Positions 17,079-26,275 of a stretch of DNA of 64,000 nucleotides are shown in pieces. The first letter of the stretch is position 1; each line of letters begins with the position of its first letter. The notes below the pieces were generated by a model. It did not search any database, was not told where the DNA came from, and saw nothing but the letters and a program-made list of their open reading frames with translations. The stretch is from positions 116,720 through 180,719 of the forward strand of contig DPRS01000029.1 in the NCBI GenBank assembly GCA_003537575.1, given 5' to 3'. Made by a program: the position numbers and the translations under genes. Source of the stretch: Oxalobacteraceae bacterium (GTDB lineage: Bacteria > Pseudomonadota > Gammaproteobacteria > Burkholderiales > Burkholderiaceae_D).

Positions 17079-19112
17079 TTATCCGAAGCGGTTCAAGCCC
17101 AGCTTGAATACGCCTATGCCCTGTAGTAGCTTGCCGGCCCGTTCCTCCAGTGTCAACGCCACATTGCCCGACTGCTTCACCAGGCTGGCATTCTCCAGTG
17201 TGCAGTGATCCAGCTCCATCACGGCCTGGTTGACTTGCACGATTCCGCTGCTCTGCTCGGTAGTCGCCGTGGTAATTTCACTCATGATGTTGGTCACCTT
17301 GCACACGGCGTCAACCACCCCGGCAATTGTCGCCTGCGCCTGCGCAACCTGCACGGCGCCGTCTTCAACCTTGCAGACCGAGTCGCTGATCAGATCCTTG
17401 ATCTCGCGCGCGGCTGCGGCACTGCGCTGGGCAAGACTGCGCACTTCTGCCGCCACCACGGCAAATCCGCGCCCTTGTTCGCCGGCATGCGCCGCTTCTA
17501 CGGCGGCATTCAGCGCCAGGATATTGGTCTGGAAGGCAATGCTGTCGATGACGGCAGTAATATCCATGATTTTCCGCGAACTGCCGGAAATCGACTCCAT
17601 GGTATCGACAATCTGCCCCATGGCATGTCCTCCATGAGCCGCGATATTGCCCGCCTCGTCGGCCAGCCTTTTGGCATCAATCGAGTTGTCGGCATTGTTG
17701 CGCACGGTGGAAGTCAGCTCCTCAAGGCTGGCGGAGGTCTGTTCCAGCGATGAGGCTTGTGCCTCGGTGCGGCGCGACAAGTCGAGGTTGCTGTCGCTGA
17801 TCTCGTGGGCGGTGCCCTTGATGAAATCTGCGCTGTCCCGAACGCCGGCGATAATATTCGCAAGGCTTTTTTGCATCACGTTCAGATTGTGCTGCAACTG
17901 GCCGATTTCATCATCGGATCCAGGCTGTATGAACGCAGTCAGGTTGCCAGCGGCAATTTGCTTGGCCGCGTCCACCGCCATGCCCAGCGGCTGCACGATG
18001 GAGCGGATCACATAAACCAGCAGGCATATCGACAGAACGATACCGGCAAATATCATTGCCGCCACCAGGCCCCGCACCGTCTGATAATTGTCCCTGGCAC
18101 GCTCCGACTCCACCCTGGCCGTCTCCAGTTGCAGCTTGATCAGGGCATCGATATGCTGGCGCACGGCCATGTGAGCCTCGGGCGCAACTTCCAGCTCCAG
18201 CCTTTTCACTTCCTCCCAGTTACCGGACTTTAATGCAGCAACTATCGGCTGCAAGCTTTCGCGCATCAACCTGGTGCGCGCCGCCGCGAATTTTTCCGCA
18301 AGCTCCTTTTCCGCAGGCGCCATTCTAATTGTCATATAGGCGGCCCAGGCGTTCCCGGCTTCATGGTTATTTCTTTCGATCTCATCGACCGTTGCCTGCG
18401 CATTGGCGGGTGTCGGCCTGAGCAAGGCAGCGGATATACTCAGCCTGCTCATATCCAGCTTGCTGCCAATCAGGCCAAGATGGCCGATTACCACAGCGCG
18501 GTCGGCGTAGATCGATTCCAGCCCATCGTTGCTTGCGTCCATGCCTGAAATGCCAACCAGCCCGACCGCTGCGATGAACGCGCATAACAATGCCACCACC
18601 GCAGTCATCTTCCCCCGCAAATGCAAATCCTTGAGACCAGCGATATGGCCGGCCAGGCCTGGCCGTACCACTTTGCCGCGGTGAATGCGCAGGCGCCCAG
18701 GGTTGCCATTCCTGAAACATTCGTAAGCGGCTGCAGCGGCATCGACCTGTTCCCGCGCAGGCGCGGTGCGTACCGATGTATATCCGACAACCCTGCCGTT
18801 TTCCCGGATCGGCGTAGCGTTCGCCAGCACCCAGTAGTGGTCGCCATTCTTGCGACGGTTTTTCACCATGCCCGTCCAGGATTGTCCCGCCTTCAGGCAA
18901 GCCCACATATCGGCGAAAGCTTCAGCCGGCATATCCGGATGACGAATAATGTTATGCGGCTGGCCGATCAGCTCTTCCTCTGGAAAGCCGCTCAACTCGA
19001 TAAAATCCTGATTGGCATAGGTGATTTTGCCGGAAAGGTCTGTGCGGGAAATAAGCGATTGGTCATCACGGATAGGATATTCGAAACCCGTCACCGGGAA
19101 GTTGCTACGCAT
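17079..19112 (-). CDS. Methyl-accepting chemotaxis protein with N-terminal PAS domain (Aer-like)
   Basis: Chemoreceptor that signals to CheA/CheW. Order of parts: PAS sensor (residues about 1-120, with TYANQDFIELSGF and GQPHNIIRHPDMP as in Aer, where it binds FAD), a membrane segment near 168-188, a periplasmic four-helix region, a second membrane segment near 345-365, HAMP (about 366-420), and the signalling domain with hairpin signature near EAAHAGEQGRGFAVVA. 677 residues. Having both PAS and a periplasmic domain suggests energy or redox taxis plus a second input. The gene converges on ndh with a 5-base gap. No che genes are in the window. Confidence 0.92.
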   Translation of the reverse strand: MRSNFPVTGFEYPIRDDQSLISRTDLSGKITYANQDFIELSGFPEEELIGQPHNIIRHPDMPAEAFADMWACLKAGQSWTGMVKNRRKNGDHYWVLANATPIRENGRVVGYTSVRTAPAREQVDAAAAAYECFRNGNPGRLRIHRGKVVRPGLAGHIAGLKDLHLRGKMTAVVALLCAFIAAVGLVGISGMDASNDGLESIYADRAVVIGHLGLIGSKLDMSRLSISAALLRPTPANAQATVDEIERNNHEAGNAWAAYMTIRMAPAEKELAEKFAAARTRLMRESLQPIVAALKSGNWEEVKRLELEVAPEAHMAVRQHIDALIKLQLETARVESERARDNYQTVRGLVAAMIFAGIVLSICLLVYVIRSIVQPLGMAVDAAKQIAAGNLTAFIQPGSDDEIGQLQHNLNVMQKSLANIIAGVRDSADFIKGTAHEISDSNLDLSRRTEAQASSLEQTSASLEELTSTVRNNADNSIDAKRLADEAGNIAAHGGHAMGQIVDTMESISGSSRKIMDITAVIDSIAFQTNILALNAAVEAAHAGEQGRGFAVVAAEVRSLAQRSAAAAREIKDLISDSVCKVEDGAVQVAQAQATIAGVVDAVCKVTNIMSEITTATTEQSSGIVQVNQAVMELDHCTLENASLVKQSGNVALTLEERAGKLLQGIGVFKLGLNRFG

Positions 19113-19341
19113 GTTGATTTCTAAGGTTTTCGTTGTTGATCAGGGATGGATGTAATGTTGCCCCCACCTCTTCGGAATGAGGACAATGCCGACAAACCGG
19201 CAAACACCAAGCCAAAAGTCCGGGGCTATCTCTGCATATGAAATTCACGGATGCCGGAAGTGGAACGCTGCGGCCAGACGTATCTTGCCAAATCCAGATT
19301 GCAGGAATATGACAAAAAGTGGGAGGGAGATTGGAAAAGCG

Positions 19342-19368
19342 CACGGGCTTGCCTTGCACAAGCCCGTG
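19342..19368 (-). terminator. Hairpin after the pldA gene
   Basis: Perfect 10-bp stem CACGGGCTTG / CAAGCCCGTG with a 7-base loop, 9 bases past the phospholipase stop on the minus strand. It is followed by a short CGCTTTTCC rather than a long T run, so it may be a weak intrinsic terminator. Confidence 0.6.
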
Positions 19369-19377
19369 AGGCGAGAG

Positions 19378-20523
19378 TCAGTAGCTGACCATCAAGCCCA
19401 GTCCCAATGATTTATGCGCGTGCTTGTAATCGATCAGGCTCTGCCCGTAACCGGTAAAGAGCTGGACATAGCCTTTGAGCTTGCCGGCGAGCGGGAATGC
19501 CCAGCCTGCCTGCAAGGCGCCATGGCCGGTGCGGAAATTACGCCGGGCCAGGAGCGACCATTCATGGCCGTTGCGGCGGTACGTGCCCAGCAAATCGCCA
19601 TAGCCGAGGAAATCATTGATATCGGGATTATCGTCCGTGGCGGCATCTTCGTTCAGCCGTTTCCATGCGCGCGCGAGGACCGTGAAATTGCCGCGTTCCA
19701 GTCCGAGCTGGGCATACACCCGGTTCCAGCTGCGCGACAGTGTCGACGTCTGGCCGTTGGACTGGTGCACCAGTCCAAAGTTGACGAAGCGGGCACGCAT
19801 CCCGAGCAAGGCGAAATCGACCGGCATCACCAGCATCATCTCGGGCTGATAATTGGATTCCCGGAACGGGCTGGAAGCATCATGATTGCCGGCCTGCCAG
19901 AAGCTTTCCTGGGTATAGCCGAACCACAGATCAGCCGGCGTATCGAGAAGGTTCTCGGCGCCCTTCATCTTGAAGCCGAGCTGGAACACCAGTTCGCCAT
20001 GCGAAAGCCCGTTGCCATCCGGCGTAATCCTGCGGAACGGCAGATACGGTGTGTTATTCGGCGAAGAGTTGTAATTCGCGATGATGTAATTGGGACGGTG
20101 CGGTCGGAAAGCAAATATGCCGCGCTTGTTTTCCCGCCCCACTTCCCAGTGGCTGCTCAGGCTGAATTCGGCTGTCTGCTGTTCGCTTGCCGGCGGAAAA
20201 GCCGCTACCGAATCCCTGGTGCCCGGCTCCTGTGCCGCAGGCGCCGTCCTGGCTGCCTGCGCCGGCGTGCCATCTGGCGCAACCGGTGTAGTTTTCGCGG
20301 CTTCGGACACGTCGCGCTCGACGGTATCGCGTTCGATGGCAGCGCCTGCGGCCAACCGGTCGTAGCAGGCAAGCCGGCTGCCGGCGTCAGCGATGCCGGC
20401 ACAGTCGGCCAGGCCGGCAGGCGCCGCAGCCGCTACAGCAGTTGCAGGAGCAGCATGCGCCAGGTTACCCAGCAGCGCCAGGGCGACTGCAGCCCGCATG
20501 TGCCAGCCGCCCGGCGTCGGCAT
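19378..20523 (-). CDS. pldA: Outer-membrane phospholipase A (OMPLA)
   Basis: Beta-barrel hydrolase that removes acyl chains from phospholipids in the outer leaflet. The active-site block is visible as GLVHQSNGQ (His and Ser) followed by the catalytic asparagine in SRSWNRVYAQ. The barrel ends with the aromatic C-terminus LMVSY. Between the signal peptide and barrel is a 100-residue Ala/Pro-rich part that carries the motif CAGIADAGSRLACYDRLA, with two cysteines. Start at 20523 (MPTPGG) or 20499 (MRAAVALALL) is uncertain; either gives a signal peptide. It lies 22 bases after the thioesterase gene on the same strand, so the pair is probably an operon. Confidence 0.88.
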   Translation of the reverse strand: MPTPGGWHMRAAVALALLGNLAHAAPATAVAAAAPAGLADCAGIADAGSRLACYDRLAAGAAIERDTVERDVSEAAKTTPVAPDGTPAQAARTAPAAQEPGTRDSVAAFPPASEQQTAEFSLSSHWEVGRENKRGIFAFRPHRPNYIIANYNSSPNNTPYLPFRRITPDGNGLSHGELVFQLGFKMKGAENLLDTPADLWFGYTQESFWQAGNHDASSPFRESNYQPEMMLVMPVDFALLGMRARFVNFGLVHQSNGQTSTLSRSWNRVYAQLGLERGNFTVLARAWKRLNEDAATDDNPDINDFLGYGDLLGTYRRNGHEWSLLARRNFRTGHGALQAGWAFPLAGKLKGYVQLFTGYGQSLIDYKHAHKSLGLGLMVSY

Positions 20524-20545
20524 GGATCGCACCCGACAGGAGCGT

Positions 20546-21010
20546 TCAACCCATCGCGGCACGGCGCATTTCCTTGCGGGCCTGGGCTGCGGCAAAACGT
20601 CGTTCTTCATCCGGCGTGGAAGGCTGCAGAGGGTGTATCGACGTCGGCTTGCCATTTTGATCCACCGCCACCATCGTAAAAAAACAACTGTTGGCATGTC
20701 TTACCGTACGCGCCTGGATATTTTCAGTAATTACCTTGATACCGATTTCCATCGACGTATTCCCGGTATGATTGACTGAAGCGAGAAATGTGACCAGTTC
20801 GCCGACATAGATGGGCTGCCGGAAAGTCACCTGGTCGACCGATAAGGTGACGACATAGCTGCCCGAATAGCGGCTTGCGCACGCATAAGCGGCCTGATCA
20901 AGCAGCTTGAGAATGGCGCCGCCATGGACATTGCCGGAAAAATTCGCCATGTCCGGGGTCATCAACACGGTCATGGTGAGCTGATGGTTGGGGAGATTCA
21001 ACTGATTCAA
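20546..21010 (-). CDS. Acyl-CoA thioesterase, hotdog fold (YciA-like)
   Basis: Cytoplasmic thioesterase that hydrolyses acyl-CoA to free acid and CoA. 154 residues, with the hotdog motif GNVHGGAILKLLDQAAYA holding the catalytic aspartate near residue 38. The start is a TTG at 21010 preceded by AAGGAAG, giving MNQLNLPNHQ. It is divergent from the Pat-type gene with a 42-base gap that must hold both promoters, and upstream of pldA. A link between released fatty acids and CoA pools is plausible from the context. Confidence 0.88.
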   Translation of the reverse strand: MNQLNLPNHQLTMTVLMTPDMANFSGNVHGGAILKLLDQAAYACASRYSGSYVVTLSVDQVTFRQPIYVGELVTFLASVNHTGNTSMEIGIKVITENIQARTVRHANSCFFTMVAVDQNGKPTSIHPLQPSTPDEERRFAAAQARKEMRRAAMG

Positions 21011-21052
21011 CTGGCTTCCTTTGATTTAAAATGAGATTTTTCCGGGAGCAAT

Positions 21053-23725
21053 ATGGAAAAGCATTATCTTAACCCGCTATTTTCGCCGCGCTCAATCGTT
21101 GTGCTGGCGCGCAAACCGGATATGCCGGATGCAGACGACGCGTATGGCCAGCTTGCTGTGCGTAACATACGTGAATCCGGCTATGCCGGCCGCCTCGATT
21201 TTATTGATACCGGCATCGAGGGAGCGCTCTCCGGCCTGACGCAATCGAGCCCGGACCTGGTCTTGATCGCCTTGCCGCCGGAAGAACTGGCCAAGGCGCT
21301 GGAGATGGCCGGCCGCATGCAAAGCAAGTCCGCCCTCATCCTCTCCAAAACCATCGACAACCGCCAGGCCCAGGAACTGCACGCGATAGCACGGCGCCAC
21401 CGCATGCACTTGCTGGGACCGAATTCGATGGGCCTGCAGCGCCCCAACCTGCAGCTGAACGCCGGCAGTTTCTGCTCGTTCGCGCAAAAAGGCCAACTGG
21501 CGCTGGTTTCGCAATCCGGCGCCCTCGCCAATTCGGTGCTTGACTGGGCCGGCCGCAACGGCGTCGGCTTTTCCACCGTCGTCTCGCTGGGCCCGAACAC
21601 CGGCGTCGACATCGCCGACGTGCTCGATTTCCTCGCCGAAGACAACAACACCCGCAGCATCGTGGTCTATCTGGAAGGGATTCGCGACGCCCGCCGTTTC
21701 ATGAGCGCGCTGCGCGCTGCCGCCAATGCCAAGCCTGTGATCGTGCTCAAGGCCGGCCGCAAACCCTCCGGCACGAAAGCCGCATTGACCCACTCCGGCG
21801 CCATCGTCGGCAGCGACGACGTGTTCGAAGCCGCACTGCGCCGCGCCGGCGCAGTGCGGGTGCGCTCCTTCGTGCAATTGTTCACCATCGCCAAATGCCT
21901 GTCGGCGCGCCACCGGCCGCAAGGCAAGCGCCTTGCCATCGTCACCAACGGCGGCGGGCCCGGCGTGCTCTCGGCCGACTGGGCCAACGATCTTGGCGTG
22001 ACGCTGTCCAGCCTGCCGCCCGCGGCACAGGCGGAACTGATGCCGCTCTTGCCGGCGCAAACCACGCATGATCCCTTCCTCGACCTGGGTGAAAACGCCG
22101 AAGCCGAGCATTACCGCCTCGCCATCAAGGCCCTGGGTGCATGCGAGAACGTCGATGGCGTGCTGGCCATCCTGTCGCCGCGCACCGGCCTGGACAGCTC
22201 GACGGTGGCGCAAGCCCTGGCCGACCTGCAGCCCTCCCTCGCCAAGCTGGTGGTCACGTGCTGGATGGGCGACGAGCAGGTGCTGGCGGCGCGCAGGATT
22301 CTGTACAAGGCCGCCATTCCAACCTTCCGCACGCCGGAGGCTGCGGTCGAAGCCTTCGACATGGCTGCCTCCTTCTATCAGAATCAGCAACTGCTGCAGC
22401 AGACGCCTTCTCCTCTTTCCAAATTCGACAAGCCCGATCTCGAAGGTGCGCGCATTCTGATCGAAACCGTGCTGGCGGAGCGGCGCAAAGTCCTGACCGA
22501 GATGGAATCGAAAGCCCTGCTGGCGGCCTTCCGCATCCCGGTCACCCGCACCATCCTGTCCCGCTCGGCCAATGAAGCCATGCTGATCGCCAACCAGCTC
22601 GGCTATCCGGTCGCCCTGAAAATCGACTCGCCCGACGTGCACCACAAATCCGATGTCGACGGCGTGGTCCTGAACGTCAACAATACCGCGGCCGTGCGCG
22701 ACACCTGGGAAACCATGATGCGCAACCTCAAGCGCCGCCTGCCTGAAGCCCGCATCAACGGCATCACCATTCAAAACATGTCGGGCAAGCCGCACGGCCG
22801 TGAACTGTATATCGGTCTGTCCACCGAAGAACCATTCGGCCCGGCAATCTCGTTCGGCGCCGGCGGCCGCATGATCGAGTTGATCGCCGACCGCGCCATC
22901 GAACTACCGCCGCTGAACCGCTTCCTCGCCCAGCACCTGATCGAGCGGGTGCGCTCGAGCGAGACCCTCGGCGAATGGCGTGGCGCCCCGGCGGCCGACC
23001 GCGAAGCGCTGGAGCGCATCCTCATGCGCGTCTCGGAAATGGTGTGCGAATTCCCGCAATTGCGCGAAATGGACATCAACCCGGTGATCGTCGACGCGGA
23101 TGGCGCGCTGGTGGTCGATGCCAGGATCGTGATCGACCATGCGCCCTCCGAGACAGGTCAGTACGGCCATCTGGCGATCCTGCCCTATCCGGCTGAACAG
23201 GAAAGGGAGTGGCCCTTGCAGGGCGGGGGCGGCTACACGGTGCGGCCCCTGCATCCCTCCGACGCCAGCATGCTGCAGGCATTCGTCTCCCGGCTATCGC
23301 ATGAAAGCCGCTACTTCCGTTTCGCCAGCGCGGTGAACGAACTGTCGGCGCGCATGCTGGCGCGCTTCACACTCATCGACTATGACCGCGAAATGGCCCT
23401 GGTGGCCATCCATCGCGAACCCGCGCTCGACGATGGCAGCAAGGGCGAAGAGCGCGTCATCGCAATTTCCCGTTACGTCAGCAATCCCGATTCGACCAGT
23501 TGCGAGTTTTCGCTGGTGGTCGCCGACGATTTCAATGGACGGGGATTGGGAACGCGCATGATGCTGTCAATCATGGATCTTGCACGGAGCAAGGGATTGA
23601 AGCGGATCGAAGGCATGGTGCTGAACAATAACGCTCCCATGCTCAAGCTGATGCGCAGCCTGGACTTCGAAATCCACTCCTGGGATGAAGACCCGGATTT
23701 CCGGCTCTGCACCCGCGAGCTTTGA
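21053..23725 (+). CDS. Pat-type protein: ADP-forming acyl-CoA ligase-like domains fused to GNAT acetyltransferase
   Basis: 890 residues. Order of parts: CoA-binding domain (about 1-130), succinyl-CoA-ligase-like domain (about 150-450), ATP-grasp domain (about 480-700) and a GNAT domain (about 730-885) with the acetyl-CoA loop VADDFNGRGLGTRMM. Proteins of this plan (Pat/PatZ/Pka) acetylate lysines, classically shutting off acetyl-CoA synthetase. The block TKAALTHSGAIVGSDDVF still has a histidine at the place of the phospho-histidine of active ADP-forming ligases. A ribosome site GGGAG precedes the ATG. Direct target proteins are not in this window. Confidence 0.9.
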   Translation: MEKHYLNPLFSPRSIVVLARKPDMPDADDAYGQLAVRNIRESGYAGRLDFIDTGIEGALSGLTQSSPDLVLIALPPEELAKALEMAGRMQSKSALILSKTIDNRQAQELHAIARRHRMHLLGPNSMGLQRPNLQLNAGSFCSFAQKGQLALVSQSGALANSVLDWAGRNGVGFSTVVSLGPNTGVDIADVLDFLAEDNNTRSIVVYLEGIRDARRFMSALRAAANAKPVIVLKAGRKPSGTKAALTHSGAIVGSDDVFEAALRRAGAVRVRSFVQLFTIAKCLSARHRPQGKRLAIVTNGGGPGVLSADWANDLGVTLSSLPPAAQAELMPLLPAQTTHDPFLDLGENAEAEHYRLAIKALGACENVDGVLAILSPRTGLDSSTVAQALADLQPSLAKLVVTCWMGDEQVLAARRILYKAAIPTFRTPEAAVEAFDMAASFYQNQQLLQQTPSPLSKFDKPDLEGARILIETVLAERRKVLTEMESKALLAAFRIPVTRTILSRSANEAMLIANQLGYPVALKIDSPDVHHKSDVDGVVLNVNNTAAVRDTWETMMRNLKRRLPEARINGITIQNMSGKPHGRELYIGLSTEEPFGPAISFGAGGRMIELIADRAIELPPLNRFLAQHLIERVRSSETLGEWRGAPAADREALERILMRVSEMVCEFPQLREMDINPVIVDADGALVVDARIVIDHAPSETGQYGHLAILPYPAEQEREWPLQGGGGYTVRPLHPSDASMLQAFVSRLSHESRYFRFASAVNELSARMLARFTLIDYDREMALVAIHREPALDDGSKGEERVIAISRYVSNPDSTSCEFSLVVADDFNGRGLGTRMMLSIMDLARSKGLKRIEGMVLNNNAPMLKLMRSLDFEIHSWDEDPDFRLCTREL

Positions 23726-23825
23726 CATGCTGACATCCGATATGCTGCCACCCGATTAGTTTCCATTAGGCAACTTTCAAAAAATGCGCATACAATACTC
23801 CCCACAATAAAAGGGAGACTGGCGC

Positions 23826-25004
23826 ATGTGGCAGCAAATGGGGCGTGAAGAGCGCCGCAAAATGGGCATCGTGCTCGGCATGACCCTGATCTACGGTTGC
23901 GTCCTCGGCTCCCAGTTTTACGTGGCCCGCCTGGTCAACGCCCTCGGCGGCAGCGCCACCCATGCCGGCCTGCTGCTGATTTTGTCCGTGCTACCGATAT
24001 TCGGCGTGGCAGTGTACGGCAAGCGCCTGAACGGCTGCATGTCACCATCACACATGTTGCGTCTGGGGCTGGCTTGCCATGCCCTGCAATTGCTTTTGCT
24101 GGGGTTTGCCTCGAATCTGGGCGTTCTGGTCCCCGCGATGCTCCTGAGCGGCTTTGGCTATGCGCTCTCGTTCGCCACCCTGCTCAATGGCGCCACGGCG
24201 CACGTGCCGGGCACGTACTACGCCCAGGGCATCGCCTACATGACCCTTTGCTCGCAGCTTGGCATCGGCCTGGGTAGCCTGATCTCCGCCATGGCCGAAC
24301 CCACGCTTGGCATCAATGGCGTATTCTGGGCTCCATTGCTGTTGTCTCTGGCGGGACTTGTGCTCGCCGGCCGCCTGCCCGCTGCCGCAACAGGGAATGC
24401 CGCGCCGCCGTCCCACCAGGCCAGGCCGGCAAATCCAGCCGGCCTGCGCGGAAAAATCCTTGAAATATTCATCCTGATGGGTGTGCTCGGACTGACGTTT
24501 GGCGTGCCGCTGCAATTCGTGCCGATGTGGCTGGCGAAAGCACCCGACATGGCGTTTTCGCCAGCCTATTTCCTGACCACCAGCTTCTTCACCATCATGC
24601 TGACGCGCCTGCTGTTCAGCCATTGCCTGAGCGGCCCTCATGAATTCCGTGTAGTTGCCGCCTGTTTTGCGATCGTCGTTCTGGCAATCGCCGTGCTTGG
24701 CCTGGCCCGTACTCCGGCGGAATTCGTCGCCTGCGCGCTTGCCTACGGCGGCGCCTACAGCCTGCTCTATCCGAGCTGCACCGCCTATCTGCTGCAGCAA
24801 GCCGACGCGGTGGAACGCGCCGCTTGGGCGAACTGGGTATTGCTGGCTTATGAAGTCGGCGCACGTTGCCTTCCAGCGATTTTCGGCATGATCGCCGACC
24901 ATGGCGGCTTCCCACTGACATTCCTTGTCCTGGCTGCAGTGATCGCGACAGCTGGCGCCTGGCATCTCATGAAGCGGCGCCAGCCGATTGCCGTAGCAGT
25001 TTGA
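23826..25004 (+). CDS. MFS transporter
   Basis: Major facilitator superfamily permease with about 12 membrane segments in 392 residues; two six-segment halves are separated by the polar loop near residues 188-210. No motif lets me name the substrate; the arginine-rich inner loop after segment 2 (GKRLNG) is a weak form of the MFS signature. GGGAG lies ahead of the ATG. It stands alone between the Pat gene and galU, each with its own leader. Confidence 0.8.
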   Translation: MWQQMGREERRKMGIVLGMTLIYGCVLGSQFYVARLVNALGGSATHAGLLLILSVLPIFGVAVYGKRLNGCMSPSHMLRLGLACHALQLLLLGFASNLGVLVPAMLLSGFGYALSFATLLNGATAHVPGTYYAQGIAYMTLCSQLGIGLGSLISAMAEPTLGINGVFWAPLLLSLAGLVLAGRLPAAATGNAAPPSHQARPANPAGLRGKILEIFILMGVLGLTFGVPLQFVPMWLAKAPDMAFSPAYFLTTSFFTIMLTRLLFSHCLSGPHEFRVVAACFAIVVLAIAVLGLARTPAEFVACALAYGGAYSLLYPSCTAYLLQQADAVERAAWANWVLLAYEVGARCLPAIFGMIADHGGFPLTFLVLAAVIATAGAWHLMKRRQPIAVAV

Positions 25005-25292
25005 ATCAACGCGCGCGCAGCGAAGTTGGCGGTGCCATTACTCATCTGTAATCGCATGCATCGCATTGCAAAAAATATTTTCAAGCATGAAGGCGCGATT
25101 CTTGAGATTAAGTTATCTGAAGGAAGATCGCTTATATACAAAAGTTCCGCTTGAGAATTTGACCGCAACTAAAATGACGAAGAAATAAGCAAGCTATCGT
25201 AGTGACGCGTACAAATCTTGTTGTACTTATTTCAGCAAAAACATAAAACCATTACAAAAAGGGAGCGCTCGACCATATCGGAATTCAAAGTC

Positions 25293-26237
25293 ATGCATAA
25301 AATTACCAAAGCCGTCTTCCCCGTAGCCGGACTTGGCACGCGCTTCCTGCCGGCCACCAAGGCCAGTCCCAAGGAAATGCTGCCGATCGTTGACAAGCCA
25401 TTGATCCAGTACGCCGTAGAAGAAGCCGCGGCCGCAGGCATCACCGAAATGATCTTCGTCACCGGTCGCAACAAGCGCGCCATCGAAGACCACTTCGACA
25501 AAGCCTATGAACTGGAAAAGGAGCTCGAAGCCGACAACAAGCAGACCTTGTTGAATCTCCTGAGTGGCATCAAGCCGAAAAACGTCGAATGCTTCTACGT
25601 GCGCCAGGCCGAAGCGCTTGGACTTGGCCATGCCGTGCTATGCGCCGAACGCATGGTGCACCGGCAGCCTTTTGCCGTGATCCTTGCCGACGATCTGCTC
25701 GACAGCGAAATTCCGGTGGTACGGCAAATGGTGCAAATGCATGCGCTGCACGGCAGCAGCATTGTCGGCGTTGAATCCATCCTGCCGGAACAAAGCCGTT
25801 CCTATGGCGTAGTTGCCGGCAATCCGGTCGGCGAACGCCTTTTCAGGCTACACGGCATCGTCGAAAAACCCGCACCGGAGCTGGCGCCGTCGAATCTTGG
25901 CGTGGTAGGACGCTACATCCTTTCCCCCGCCATTTTTGCCCATTTGCGCAACCTGCGTCCGGGCGCCGGCGGAGAACTGCAGCTGACCGATGCGATTGCC
26001 AGCCTGATGCGCAAGGAAACGGTATACGCATACCAGTTCGACGGCATGCGTTACGACTGCGGCTCGAAACAGGGCTATCTGCAGGCGACTGTGCAGTTCG
26101 GCTTGAAACATCCGGAAGTCGGCGCTGTGTTTCGAGACTACCTGGAAAACACTGTCGCTCCACAGCTCGGGGACGCATTCGAAGAAGGCTTTCCGCCAGC
26201 GCACCGCAAAGCAGGCTATGGAGCGATCCGGGCCTGA
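25293..26237 (+). CDS. galU: UTP--glucose-1-phosphate uridylyltransferase
   Basis: Makes UDP-glucose from UTP and glucose-1-phosphate, a precursor of exopolysaccharide, LPS and trehalose. Signature FPVAGLGTRFLPATKA at residue 9 and the metal/substrate loop PKEMLPIVDKPLIQYAVEE are clear; DDLLD marks the catalytic aspartate region. 314 residues. I chose the ATG at 25293 (MHKITKAVFP), after GGAA, rather than the in-frame start at 25218 that adds 25 unrelated residues. The gene converges on the eps block, supporting a joint role in exopolysaccharide supply. Confidence 0.95.
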   Translation: MHKITKAVFPVAGLGTRFLPATKASPKEMLPIVDKPLIQYAVEEAAAAGITEMIFVTGRNKRAIEDHFDKAYELEKELEADNKQTLLNLLSGIKPKNVECFYVRQAEALGLGHAVLCAERMVHRQPFAVILADDLLDSEIPVVRQMVQMHALHGSSIVGVESILPEQSRSYGVVAGNPVGERLFRLHGIVEKPAPELAPSNLGVVGRYILSPAIFAHLRNLRPGAGGELQLTDAIASLMRKETVYAYQFDGMRYDCGSKQGYLQATVQFGLKHPEVGAVFRDYLENTVAPQLGDAFEEGFPPAHRKAGYGAIRA

Positions 26238-26275
26238 GCATTGCGGAGACTGGAAATCTCGACAGCCATCGTCTG

